Made by a program: the position numbers and the translations under genes. Shown piece after piece: positions 38,417 to 48,194 of a stretch of DNA of 64,000 nucleotides. The notes under the pieces are model-generated. The model was not told where the DNA came from. It did not search any database and saw nothing but the letters and a program-made list of their open reading frames with translations. This DNA is from Candidatus Solibacter usitatus (lineage in GTDB: Bacteria > Acidobacteriota > Terriglobia > Bryobacterales > Bryobacteraceae), in NCBI GenBank assembly GCA_016213245.1, contig JACRBC010000153.1, forward strand, positions 1 to 64,000, read 5' to 3'. Each line of letters starts with the position of its first letter. Position 1 is the stretch's first letter.

Positions 38417-38833
38417 ATGAGGAACTACTGTTGGGCCTGCACCCTGACCTCGGTGCTGGCCTTCAGCTTGGCCTGCGGACAACAGGCCGGCAATGCGTCC
38501 AAGGAAGTGAGCCCGGAGGAACTGGCCAAGCTGCTTGAACAGCCCGGGAAAGTCTACTTCCTGGACGTGCGCGAGCCGGCCGAAATCGAGCGGCTGGGCA
38601 CGGTGAAGGGCTACGTGAACATCCCCATGAGCCAGTTGGAAGCACGTATCCGGGAAGTGCCCAAAGACAAACTGATCGTCACCCTTTGAAGCTCCGGAGG
38701 ACGGGCTGCCCGTGCGGCGGCCATTCTGGAGGAGAAGGGCTTCAAGACGCTCGGATCGTGCGGGCTGGAAAAGGTAAAGCGCCAGGGCGGCGAAAAGCTG
38801 GTGACGGAGAAACCGGCCGCGAAGGGCAAGTAG
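38417..38833 (+). CDS. Exported rhodanese-like protein with in-frame UGA at the catalytic position (candidate selenoprotein)
   Basis: 138 residues if the TGA at 38687-38689 (codon 91) is read through. The N-terminus MRNYCWACTLTSVLAFSLAC is a signal sequence, possibly with a weak lipobox. The rhodanese fold follows: VYFLDVREPAEIERLGTVKG, YVNIPMSQLE, DKLIVTL, then UGA, then SSGGRAARAAAILEEKGFKT. The family loop is C-x-x-G-x-R and UGA takes exactly the Cys place (U-S-S-G-G-R). The same frame stays open and family-like for 47 more codons to TAG at 38831. A SECIS-like hairpin follows the UGA. Alternatives are a nonsense mutation (TGC to TGA) or a sequencing error. Confidence 0.75.
38704..38722 (+). 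promoter_or_regulatory. Candidate bacterial SECIS hairpin
   Basis: GGCUGCC (38704-38710) pairs with GGCGGCC (38716-38722) over 7 bp including one U-G pair. The loop is CGUGC, with G in second place. The loop starts 21 bases after the UGA. As I recall the consensus used for bacterial SECIS searches, spacing is 16-37 bases and a G occupies one of the first two loop positions; both hold. A competing 5-bp hairpin (ACGGG/CCCGU, 38701-38713) exists. Confidence 0.55.
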
Positions 38834-38892
38834 CCGGAGCGCAACTCGGGCGCGCGTGCCCGCTCCGCCGTGCGTGAGACAATGGTGAGTTC

Positions 38893-40215
38893 GTGACTCC
38901 CCAACTCTCCTGCTCGAACCCGCAGTGCCGTGCCGCGTTTCCCATCGAAGAGGTGCTCTACACCTGCCCCCGCTGCTCCGCGCTTCTGGAGGCCTCCTAT
39001 CCGGGGCTGAGCCTGGATCCGGTTTCCACCAAGCGGCTGTGGCGCGAGCGGCGCATGTCGAACGCCGCCATTGACCAGAGCGGCGTGTGGCGCTACCGGG
39101 AACTGCTTGGCTTCCTCGACACCGCCAGGCACCCCGTGGTCACGCTCCGTGAAGGCGACACCCCGCTGCTTCCCGCGCCGCCCGCCGCCCGCTACGGCGG
39201 CCTCGACGCGCTGGTCTTCAAGCACCAGGGCTTCAACCCCACCGGGTCGTTCAAGGACAACGGCATGACCTGCGGCGCCACCCAGGGCCTGCGTCTCGGC
39301 CTCCGCCGCGTGGCCTGCGTCTCCACCGGCAACACGTCGGCCTCCATGGCCGCCTACGCCTCCAGCGCCGGCATGACCCCGGTCATCTTCCTGCCCCACG
39401 GCAACATCAGCTACGGCAAGCTGGCCCAGGCGCTGGAGTACGGCGCCCTCACCCTCCAGGTGGAGGCCAACTTCGACCAGATTCTTGCCCTGGTCCGCGT
39501 GCTCGCCGAAAAGACCGGCATCTACCTGCTCAACTCCGTCAACCCCTTTCGCATCGAGGGCCAGAAGACCATCATGGTGGAGATGCTGGACCAGCGCGAC
39601 TGGCGCGTGCCCGATTGGGTCGTCGTCCCCGGCGGCAACCTGGGCAACATCTCGGCCTTCGGCAAGGGCTTCCGCGAGCTTCTCCAACTGGGCTTCATCG
39701 ACAAACTGCCGCGTTTTGCCGTCATTCAGGCCGCCGGTTCGGCGCCCTTTGAGGATTACTTCCGCCGCCGCGGCCAGTTCCAGCCGGTGGCCGAACCCGA
39801 AACCCTGGCCACCGCCATCCGCATCGGCGATCCCGTCTCCTGGCCGAAGGCGATCCAGGTGATCGACGAGTCCCGCGGCGTGGTCGAAAAGGTCACCGAA
39901 CAGGAGATCGCCGACGCCAAGGCCGTCGTCGGCCGCTGCGGCATCGGCTGCGAACCGGCCTCCGCCGCCACCCTGGCCGGCATCCGCAAACTCACCGCCG
40001 CCGGCGTCATCGGCCGCGGCGCCGATGTCGTCGCTGTGCTCACCGGCAACGTCCTCAAGGACCCCGACTACATCTTCAAGTACCACACCGGACAACTGAA
40101 GACGCCCTCGGGGGCGCCCATCCAGGCGACCTTCGGCAATGCCCCGCTCGTCGTCCCCAACGACCCGGAGCGAATCGCCGCCATCCTCGAAGAGCGCATC
40201 CCCGCGTCGTCGTAA
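38893..40215 (+). CDS. thrC: Threonine synthase
   Basis: 440 residues with a GTG start. The N-terminal zinc-ribbon-like segment is LSCSNPQCRAAFPIEEVLYT followed by CPRC. The PLP fold type II core has the cofactor lysine in GFNPTGSFKDNGMTCG, STGNTSASMAAYASSAGMTP, and the phosphate-binding glycine stretch VVVPGGNLGNISAFGKGF. It converts O-phosphohomoserine to threonine. The domain order matches archaeal-type or short ThrC proteins. It lies 59 bases after the rhodanese stop and 22 bases before a tRNA gene. Confidence 0.93.
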   Translation: MTPQLSCSNPQCRAAFPIEEVLYTCPRCSALLEASYPGLSLDPVSTKRLWRERRMSNAAIDQSGVWRYRELLGFLDTARHPVVTLREGDTPLLPAPPAARYGGLDALVFKHQGFNPTGSFKDNGMTCGATQGLRLGLRRVACVSTGNTSASMAAYASSAGMTPVIFLPHGNISYGKLAQALEYGALTLQVEANFDQILALVRVLAEKTGIYLLNSVNPFRIEGQKTIMVEMLDQRDWRVPDWVVVPGGNLGNISAFGKGFRELLQLGFIDKLPRFAVIQAAGSAPFEDYFRRRGQFQPVAEPETLATAIRIGDPVSWPKAIQVIDESRGVVEKVTEQEIADAKAVVGRCGIGCEPASAATLAGIRKLTAAGVIGRGADVVAVLTGNVLKDPDYIFKYHTGQLKTPSGAPIQATFGNAPLVVPNDPERIAAILEERIPASS

Positions 40216-40237
40216 AATAGAGGCAGCCCTCCACTGT

Positions 40238-40314
<77 letters not shown>

Positions 40315-40547
40315 CACACCAATATGCACCTCGACGGTGCCGGGACCCGGTAGGAGTTTCCTGGGGCAGTAAGAATTGCGGGGCGAGGGAGACGCAAGCC
40401 GTTCAAGATGCCATGCAGGTGAATGGCTGCGGAATTGCTACCAGCATCGGGTGAAACCCAAGCCGCTCCTTTTCCCTATGATGACGGCGGCAGCATTGCT
40501 GACGCTGATCCAGATCGGCTGCCAGCGGCTTGGCGGGAGGTTCAGCC

Positions 40548-41270
40548 ATGAAAGCGAACGGGCGCGGATTGTTTACCCTGCTGACGGGGTGCCTACTTGT
40601 TGCTCTGCCGGCAGTTGCGGCTTTGCCGGCTGACGAGGAATCAGAAGACCTGGGGCGGGTGCTGCTGACCGCCGAGCTCGTGAGGGTGGCGGATGTCGCC
40701 GGACCTTTAGGTGCGGGATTCCTGCCTGCGCCGGCGGGCACGGACGCCATCGACGAGGGAATGGTGCAGGTGCGGGCCCGGCGGAAGGTAGTCATCGCCC
40801 TGGACGGCGCCCAGCCGTCGAGCACCCATGAAGTGTTCTACTGCGCGGCAGCAGGGGGCGCATGGAGTTGCGCGCTGCTGGGTGCGCTGGCGACCGACGA
40901 GCACGGGCGGGCGCGGGAGTCGCTGGACTTTACGCAGCCGGGGACGGCCTTCACGGGCATGTTCGCGGTGGTGCGCGGGAACAGGACCCAGTTCGTCTCG
41001 GGCTTCGGATTGCCGGCGGCGCCGGCGCCGGCGGGCGTGTCTGCGGCGGTGAACGTCAAAGGGCAGGTCGCGAGCGTGAATCAGCAGGCGGGAACATTCA
41101 AACTGGCCGGATTCGCCCCAACGATCGCCGTCGACAGCGAGACCAAGTTCAAAGGAGGGGTGGCCTTCGCGGGCCTGCTGGCCGGCATGACCGTGGAGGT
41201 GGATGGGACGAGCCGCCAGGACGGATCGGTCCTGGCGGCCGAGGTGAAGGTCGCCCGCCACGGCAGGTGA
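40548..41270 (+). CDS. Exported DUF5666-like domain protein
   Basis: 240 residues from the ATG at 40548, chosen because GGGAGG lies at 40535-40540 and the next residues form a signal peptide (RGLFTLLTGCLLVALPAVAA). The first part has no recognisable domain but includes VIALDGAQPSSTHEVFYCAA. The C-terminal portion (about 165-240) resembles DUF5666 OB-like units: VKGQVASVNQQAGTFKLAGF, IAVDSETKF, GMTVEVDGTSRQDGSVLAAE. The function is unknown; the protein is periplasmic or surface. The gap 40315-40547 contains no gene. Confidence 0.7.
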   Translation: MKANGRGLFTLLTGCLLVALPAVAALPADEESEDLGRVLLTAELVRVADVAGPLGAGFLPAPAGTDAIDEGMVQVRARRKVVIALDGAQPSSTHEVFYCAAAGGAWSCALLGALATDEHGRARESLDFTQPGTAFTGMFAVVRGNRTQFVSGFGLPAAPAPAGVSAAVNVKGQVASVNQQAGTFKLAGFAPTIAVDSETKFKGGVAFAGLLAGMTVEVDGTSRQDGSVLAAEVKVARHGR

Positions 41271-41291
41271 ACGGCCGGTCTGACCGGCCGC

Positions 41292-44200
41292 TCAGAAATT
41301 GATGCGCAGGACGAGCTGCACCAGCCGCCCGCCGGGGTCGTTGGTGGTGGAGGTGTCCTGGTAGGCGGCGGTGATCTTGCCGAACTCCTGGCTGGAGAGG
41401 GCGGCAAAGTTGGAGGACACGGTGTTGGTATCGTTGGCGGCGCTGCCGACGATGAAGTTGGCGGCATTGAAGGCGTTGAGGAACTCGCCGCGGAACTCGA
41501 CATTGACGCGCTCGGTGATGCGGATCTTCTTGACGGCGCTGAGGTCGAAGCGGGCGAACTTCGGCCCGTAGAGCATGTGGCGGACGCCGCCGCACTGGCC
41601 GGCGTAGAGCTCCATGCAACCGCTGCTGTTGGCCGGGGCGATGTACTGGCCGGAGGGCACGCCGAGTGAGCCGTAGCCGGTGGCGCTGGTGGCGCTCACG
41701 TTGTTGGCTTTGATGGTGTTGTCGATGACGTTCTGCGGCAGGAAGTAGACGAAGCTGGGCGCCTTGCGCACGGCGACCATCGACTGCAACTCACTGCGGG
41801 TCATGCCGATCAGGCGGACGTTGCCGAGGTTGAAGGGCGAGCCGCTCTGGATGCGCCCGGCGCCATTGACGGCCCAGCCGCCGAGCAGGCCGTCGACCAC
41901 CGCATTGGAGCCGGAGAGGAAGTGGCGGCCCTTGCCCACGGGCAGCTCGTAGAGCCAGTTCACCTTGAAGGCGTGGGTGATGTTGTAGGGCGAGACACCG
42001 CGCGCGCCGTCCATCTGGCGGAAGCTGGTCCAGATGGACTGGAGAGCCTTGCCGAAAGTGTAGCTGCTGTTGACCAGCAGTCCCTTGGAGAAGCGGCGGC
42101 GGACCTCAACGGTGGCGGCGTTGTAATTGGAGCCGCCCCAGTTGGTGAGGTCCCGGGCGCCGCCGCGCTTGTCGGGGTTGACGAGGAAGAAGTTGCCCGG
42201 CAGGCCGGCCGTGATGGCGTTGGCGCGCCGGGTGGCGTCGCTGTGAAGGTTGGCGGCGTAGGTGAAGGGTACCGGGGCCTGCATGGCGAGCGGGTTGACC
42301 CACAAGGTATTGGTGAAGTTGGAAGAGGAATAGAGCGTCTGGTCGCCGGCGCGGGCGGCGGGGATGGCGCTGAAGTAGGCCAGGGTGATGGGCAGCGGGG
42401 AGGTGCCTGTGCCAGGGCCGTAGTAGCGGAAGTTGGCGCCGCGGTTGGCGGCGAGGTTGGCCTGGAGGTTCTGTTGGGCGAGCCTAAACTCCTGGAGCAT
42501 GCCGTTCTCCAGAATGTTGGTTTCGTTGTAGTTGATGGAGGTGCTCCAGGGGCGGCTGGCGCGGTTGCCGATGTAGCGCACCTCAAGGGCCATGTCGGCG
42601 CCGAGCTCGCGCTGGAAGCCGAAGCTCCAGCTCTGGACCATCGGCACCTTGAGGGCGGGGTTGATCACGTTGACCTGGTCGGTGACGGCGCCGCTCAGCG
42701 GGAACGAAGGCGTGGTAGAGAAGGGAGGCGGGCCGAGGCGGCCGGTCTCGCGGAGCAGGACGGGCATCACATTGGAGCCGCTGCCGCTGACCAGGTTGCC
42801 GATGGTGTTGTTGCGGTTGGCGGTAAGGAAGCCGCCGGGGTTGGCGCCGAGATAGTCCGAGAACCAGTTGGCGCCTTCGCGGTTGTAGGAGATAGAGTAG
42901 CCGGCGCGGATGACGCTGCGGCCGCGGCCGCCGAGCAGGGTCTTCAGCGGCCCGGAGTCAAAGCCCGGGCTCCAGGCCAGGCCGAGGCTGGGGGCGAGAT
43001 TGCCGTAGTCGGTCTGGTAGGAGTGTTTGCCGACCTCGATAGGGACAAACTGGGTGACTTTGCCGCCGCTGGCGCCGGGCTTGAAGAGGTTGCCGGGGCC
43101 GGAGATGCCGAAGACCTCGTTGTAGCTGGTGACGGCGAACTTCTTGTTCTCGGCGACGAAGGGATACTGGATCTCCCAGCGGACTCCGAGATTCACGGTG
43201 AGTTGAGGGCTGAGCCGCCAATTGTCCTGGAAGTACAGGCCCTGCTCGCGGAAGCGATAGCGCCGGATGTCGGGGCCGATGTAGGTATAGGCGGAGCCGT
43301 CTTCGCTGAGCTGGCGTTGGCGTTGATGCCATTGACGCGGCCGGTGAGAACGGCGTAGATGTTGCGGGCGTTGGTGAGATCGGTGTTGGATGAGCCGGGG
43401 AAGTTGGCGGCGGTGAAGATGGATTCGGCAGGGTCAATGGCGTCGACGCCGAAGGTGATGTTGGGAACCAGCACCTTGCTCTTGGACCAGTTGTAGACCT
43501 GGGTGTAGGAACCGCCCATGCTCAGGTTGTGGCGTCCGGTGGTGATGGTGAGGTTGTCCATGAGCTGCTTGACCGGGGTGCTGCGCCGCGATGGGTTGGT
43601 GACGACGTAGGCGTTGGTGAGGCCGGCGGCGCTGATGGCCAGGGAGAAACCGCCCTGGTTGGCGACGGGGCCGCTGAAGCTGCCTGGGCTGGCTTCGGGG
43701 TTGAAGAGCGTCACGCCGCCCATCATGCCGCCGCGAAGTTCATTGACGATCCTGGACGCGAGGGTGGAACGCAACGCGACGACGCCGGACCAGCGGTTGG
43801 AGCCCTGGCTGCCGCTGTTGGGAAAGCCCGGGAAAGCCGGGTCGGTGCCGTTGAGGAAGTCCACGAGGCCGGCGAAGTCCTGGTAGTTGTAGGTGAATTC
43901 GAGGCTGTGTTTGGGCGTGATGATGTAGTCGATGCGGGCGGTGGGGAAGCGGCGCCACTGGCCGCCGCGGTTGATGAAGGTGGCACGCTGGAGGTTGGGG
44001 TCGCTGAGCTGGGAAATGCTGCCGGCCGACGCGGAGGCGGAGCGAATGTCGGCCAGGAGCTTGGCGATGATGGGGTCCGGCGTGGAGGTCTGCCCGTTGG
44101 CGGCGGCGAGGGTGAGCAGATTGACGGTTCGCACGCCGGAGGAGGAATTGTAGCGGAAGTCGCCCGCCTGAGTGAGGGGATTGAGGATGGTGCGGTTGCG

Positions 44201-45160
44201 GAGCGTCTGCTCGGGCAGGCGGTACTCCTCGTAGTTGACGAAGAAGAAGAGCCGGTTCTTGCCGCTGAACAGCTTCGGGACGGAGATGGGCCCGCCCACG
44301 CGGAAGCCGAACTGGTTGAGCAGGACACGGGCGCGCGGGGCTTTGCCCGAGGCGTCGGGCGGCAGGTCGCGGTTGTTGAACCAGTAGTTGGAGTTCAGCA
44401 CCGGGTTGCGGTGGTACTCGTAGATGCTGCCGCGATAGTCGTTGGTGCCGCCGCGGGTGACGAACTTGATCTGGACGGCGCCCTCTCCGGTGCTGTCGGC
44501 GCCGGCGGTGGCGGTGGAGACGGTGACCTCCTGGATGGCGTCAAGGCGCGGGCGGATGTAGGTGAAGTAGCCGTCGGAGGATTTCAGGAGGTTGTCCTGG
44601 ACGTTCAAGCCGTCGATGGTGATGTTGATGGCGCCCTTGGGGAGGCCGTCGACGGTGGAGGAGCGGGGGCGGCCGGGGGTGTTGACGTTGGGCAGGAAGA
44701 GCACGAGGTCGAGGGCGTCGCGGGAGACCAGGGGCAGGTCGACGATCTGGCGGCCGGTGAGCGTGGTGGAGACGGTGGCGGACTGGGTCTGGAGGATGGC
44801 GCCGGCGGCCTCGACAGTGACCGCCTCGGCCTGCGAGCCGACCTCCAACTTGAGCTCGACGTGCGTCGGGACGCCGACGTCGATCTTGATCTTGTCGGCG
44901 ACCGCCTGTTTGAAGCCGGGGTAGGTGACTGTGACCGAGTACGTCCCGACGCCCAATGCGGGCACGATGAAGGCGCCGTTGCCGTCAGTCTGGGACTTGT
45001 AGACGGCGCCGGTTTCGATGTTGCGGACGACCACTTCAGCGCCGGGGACGATGCCGCCGGAGGGGTCGGTGACGTTTCCGGAAAGGGGGGCGGTCTGGCC
45101 GGCAGCGATGGGGCTCAACAGCAACAGCGAAACAAGCAGGATGACGCGATGCAGCTTCAT
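41292..45160 (-). pseudogene. Oar-like TonB-dependent receptor interrupted by a one-base frameshift
   Basis: The frame from ATG 45160 has a signal peptide (MKLHRVILLVSLLLLSPIAA), a carboxypeptidase-regulatory-like domain (LSGNVTDPSGGIVPGAEVVV), a plug and the early barrel to about residue 614. After GRVNGINANA the frame becomes nonsense, while the -1 frame continues with QLSEDGSAYTYIGPDIRRYR, GLYFQDNWRLSPQLTVNLGV and the rest of the barrel to QLVLRINF at 41292. Restoring one base near 43311-43316 gives a single 1289-residue receptor. It is either a real recent inactivation or a sequencing error in a C run. Confidence 0.88.
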
Positions 45161-45290
45161 GGCGAAAAAACTCCTCCACCGGCTGGCGATCCTGGCATGG
45201 GCGACAGCCCGTTACAAGTGTGTCGATTAGGGTGAAGCGTATCCGAAATTCCCGAACAGGTCAATAGAGAACTCGCGGCCCCGGAGGCGT

Positions 45291-47036
45291 CTATTTTGAT
45301 CTTTCGACGACTCGGACGTCTACCTTGAAGGTGCCGGCGGCCAAGCCGGTGATCTTCATCGGGTAGGAATCCTTGCGGGGATCGAGCTTGCATTCGGACG
45401 GTTTTACGGTGACGCCGCCGGAGCTCTTGAAGGTGAGCAGGACATCCTTCTTCTTGAGGACCTGGTCGAGTCCCGCCGTCCCCTTCAAGTTAGCCGTGGC
45501 GCCTACGGTCTGACCCTTATGGATAACGCCGTCCTTGAGCGGCTTGTCCAGTTTCGCGGTGACCGACAGGGCGTGTACCTGCTGGGTGCGGACGGGTTTG
45601 CCTTTGACGGATTCGGTGATTGTGGAGGGGCCATGGATGTCGGGCGGGATCCAGATGACGCTGCGGTTGTCGGTGCCGGCGACGAGGTCAGCGGGTTTAG
45701 GGGTGCCGGGGGCGCCGGGGGTGGTGACGGGGGCGATGGAATACTCGCGGTCGATGATGGGAGTCTGGCTGGGTAGAGAGACGGGCTGGCCGCTCTGCAC
45801 GACCGTGCACTCCGTGGCCGGCGCCACGCCCTTGGCCAGGCCGTCGACGGCGACGGTGGCAACGGGCTTCAGGATGCCGTCGCCCTCGAGGATGGTGATG
45901 AGCTTGGCCGCGGTCAGGGCCGAGGCCGACAGGAAGATGGGAGTGAGGGACTTGTGTGCCTCCACTCTGCGGCCGCCGATGTCGACGACGGCGCCTTCGA
46001 TGGTGGCGCCGGCCGGGGCGGCATCGGTCGTGGGTTGGGCGGGCCTGGTGTCTTCAGAGACGACTGTGATCCAGAGAGAACTGGAGTCGCGCCAGCCGGT
46101 GGGGACGTTGAGGGCGACGTTGCCGTGCGAGGTGGGGACGGTGACGGTCTCGAGGCCGGACTGCTGATCCAGGTCGCGGCGCCAGGCGGTGGCGAGCGCC
46201 CGCGGACTTGCATCGGCTCCAGCGGCAGCCTCCTGGACGCGGCCCTTGTCGGGGGTGGTACGGAACCGGCTGCCATCGGGGAAGGTCTCAATGATGTCCT
46301 GCAAGCCGGGCGTTCCGGTACAGCTTGTTCCCAGGCACTTGATTGTGATGGTGACGTTGGCCTGCGAGGCGACATTGACGGCGAAGGGCCCCAGCAACGG
46401 AGGGCAGCTCACATAGACCTGGTAGGCGCCGGCTGCGAGCATCCTGTGGCGCACAACTCCGCCCACGGCCTGCCGACGGCCGAAGGTTCGCTTGTTGCTG
46501 GTCCGCACGATGAAAGTCCAGGGTCCTGACAGCGGTTTATTGGTGCAATCGACCACGGCGATGGTGAGGTTGCCGAAGGGTCTCTTCCAGGAGGTTTTGA
46601 CCACGCTGGCCCCGATGGAGTTCTCGGTCCAGGGCTGTCCGCCGGCGTAGTCCCACCAATCGAGTTCGGTGACTTCGCCTTCGCAGCAGCGCACTACCAG
46701 AGTCTGGTCATGGAAGAAGAGGGGGTTGATGTAGATAGTCTTGGTGAGGGTGCGGCCGCCGCATGAGACCGTCACATTGTAGTTGCCGCCGAGACGGCCG
46801 AAGGCAGCGATTCCATCAGCATCTGTCGTAACCGTTCCCCCGGGCGGGGCCGGCGGCGGGGTCGCGAACGCGTCGGCTGGAGCGACCGTGACCGACGCTC
46901 CGGTGAGTCCGTCACTGTCGCAGTCCACTACCTGGACGGTGAGGCTGCCCCCGAGAGCGGATGGGGAGAGCAACAGGATGGAGAGCACGCAGAGAGGCAC
47001 CGTCAGCAGGTGACGGGGCCGCAATTGGAATTGCAT
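45291..47036 (-). CDS. Large secreted protein with two carboxypeptidase-regulatory-like repeats
   Basis: 581 residues. The signal peptide is LLTVPLCVLSILLLSPSALG. It has two N-terminal beta-sandwich repeats (about 30-115 and 155-235) sharing the pattern LTVQVVDCDSDGLTGASVTV / LTIAVVDCTNKPLSGPWTFI. The middle region contains SHGNVALNVPTGWRDSSSLW. The C-terminal part is Thr/Pro/Val-rich with Ig-like character (GQTVGATANLKGTAGLDQVL). No enzyme motif is seen. It lies 130 bases upstream of the frameshifted TonB receptor on the same strand. It may be a surface protein; the function is unknown. Confidence 0.72.
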   Translation of the reverse strand: MQFQLRPRHLLTVPLCVLSILLLSPSALGGSLTVQVVDCDSDGLTGASVTVAPADAFATPPPAPPGGTVTTDADGIAAFGRLGGNYNVTVSCGGRTLTKTIYINPLFFHDQTLVVRCCEGEVTELDWWDYAGGQPWTENSIGASVVKTSWKRPFGNLTIAVVDCTNKPLSGPWTFIVRTSNKRTFGRRQAVGGVVRHRMLAAGAYQVYVSCPPLLGPFAVNVASQANVTITIKCLGTSCTGTPGLQDIIETFPDGSRFRTTPDKGRVQEAAAGADASPRALATAWRRDLDQQSGLETVTVPTSHGNVALNVPTGWRDSSSLWITVVSEDTRPAQPTTDAAPAGATIEGAVVDIGGRRVEAHKSLTPIFLSASALTAAKLITILEGDGILKPVATVAVDGLAKGVAPATECTVVQSGQPVSLPSQTPIIDREYSIAPVTTPGAPGTPKPADLVAGTDNRSVIWIPPDIHGPSTITESVKGKPVRTQQVHALSVTAKLDKPLKDGVIHKGQTVGATANLKGTAGLDQVLKKKDVLLTFKSSGGVTVKPSECKLDPRKDSYPMKITGLAAGTFKVDVRVVERSK

Positions 47037-47205
47037 TGGGCCAACCTTCCTCTTCTGGCGCGGGGATGCGCCGGTCCAAGGCCATCACATGCCGGTTGGA
47101 GGGGTCGCCATGCTGGCGGCGCCACGGGACTTCCAGCTTGACTTCGGGCGGGGGGACGCGGATCAACCGAGGGGCGTGCCCCCGTCGGGCTGAGTCTATT
47201 GCAAG

Positions 47206-47559
47206 TTAACAGACTTTGCAATACTTTTTGGAAGTTTCATTGATAGATACGCGGCGGGCGAGTGCGAGGGCGGCGAGACCGGCGGCGCAGAGGAAGATTG
47301 TGACGGGTTCGGGAGTGGCCGTAGGCGGCGGGTCGAAGAAGAAGCCGCTGGGGGTCGGCAGGCACAGAAGGCGAAGGTCCCAGTCGAAGCTGCCCGGGTC
47401 GGCGCCCTGCCAGATGAGGCCGTTGCCAAGGTCCAGTTGGAACCAGGGTCCGGAGGGGGAGGGGGTGAACAGAGGCGGGTCCTGCAAGGTGACGCCCTCG
47501 ATGGGCGAAGCGCCGGCGGAGGCGGCGAGGAGGAGGGCCAGCAGGAGTACTTGCTTCAC
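47206..47559 (-). CDS. Short secreted protein with PEP-CTERM sorting signal
   Basis: 117 residues from a GTG at 47559, chosen because a signal peptide follows at once (VKQVLLLALLLAASAGASP). A longer in-frame start at 48030 would overlap the opposite-strand cysteine-cluster gene. The C-terminus has the PEP-CTERM layout: TATPEPVTIFLCAAGLAALA followed by an Arg pair. An unusually long tail (VSINETSKKYCKVC) follows the arginines. It would be an exosortase substrate; no exosortase gene is in the window. The body (about 25-85) has no recognisable domain. Confidence 0.7.
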   Translation of the reverse strand: MKQVLLLALLLAASAGASPIEGVTLQDPPLFTPSPSGPWFQLDLGNGLIWQGADPGSFDWDLRLLCLPTPSGFFFDPPPTATPEPVTIFLCAAGLAALALARRVSINETSKKYCKVC

Positions 47560-47646
47560 ACCCTCATTGTTGGGTGGGGCGGACGGTATTTCATCCGCCG
47601 CGGTCCCGGAACCATGGTCCGGGGTTGATACCATGGCGAGGGGAGC

Positions 47647-48162
47647 ATGATTACAGACCTGATTCAGATCCGGCGGCTGGGTGAGCAGAAGCGCGGCGAG
47701 AACGAGCGCTTCCGCCGCCATCTGAAGACGCACGACTTTGTGGAGCGGCGGTTGCGGCACCTGGCCGAGGAGACCGAGGCGCAGGTGGACTGCACCGAGT
47801 GCGCCAACTGCTGCAAGGTGGCCACGGCGCGGCTGCTGGCGCGGGACGTAGACCGGCTGGCGAAGCTGCTGCGGCTGCCGGAGGCGCGATTTCTGAAGGA
47901 GTACACAACCAAGACTGAGGACGAGGGGCTGGTGTTGAAGCGGGATGAGGCGACCGGGTGCGTGTTCCTGTCGGGGAATGAGTGCACGGTCTACGAGACA
48001 CGCCCGGCATCGTGCCGGGACTTCCCTCACATGCTACGCGGGTCGGCGTCGCTGCAAGCCAAGATGTGGGACTTCAAGGACCGGGCGGTGTACTGCCCGA
48101 TCGTGTACAACACCTTGGAGGCGTGGAAGGTAGAGACTGGTTTTTCGCCGGCGGCGAAGTAG
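47647..48162 (+). CDS. YkgJ-family cysteine-cluster protein
   Basis: 171 residues. The family signature is VDCTECANCCKVATARLLAR (C-x2-C-x2-CC). The second half-site is GCVFLSGNECTVYETRPASC followed by RDFP and, later, YCPIVYNTLEAW. These cysteines probably bind a zinc or Fe-S centre. The biochemical role of the family is not established. GAGGGGAG precedes the ATG. The gene is divergent from the PEP-CTERM gene. Confidence 0.88.
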   Translation: MITDLIQIRRLGEQKRGENERFRRHLKTHDFVERRLRHLAEETEAQVDCTECANCCKVATARLLARDVDRLAKLLRLPEARFLKEYTTKTEDEGLVLKRDEATGCVFLSGNECTVYETRPASCRDFPHMLRGSASLQAKMWDFKDRAVYCPIVYNTLEAWKVETGFSPAAK

Positions 48163-48194
48163 GGAATTGCGGCCGCGGCAGGGCAGAGTGACGG

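Noticed and set aside
38690-38833. Treating the rhodanese 3' part as intergenic
   Set aside because: The codons after TGA stay in the same frame and match the rhodanese loop and following helix, so the region is coding or very recently coding.
40315-40547. Riboswitch or attachment site after tRNA-Arg
   Set aside because: No recognised aptamer core, no duplicated tRNA end and no integrase gene could be found.
47560-48030. Long in-frame extension of the PEP-CTERM gene
   Set aside because: It is antisense to the YkgJ-family gene, and the signal peptide begins exactly at the internal GTG.
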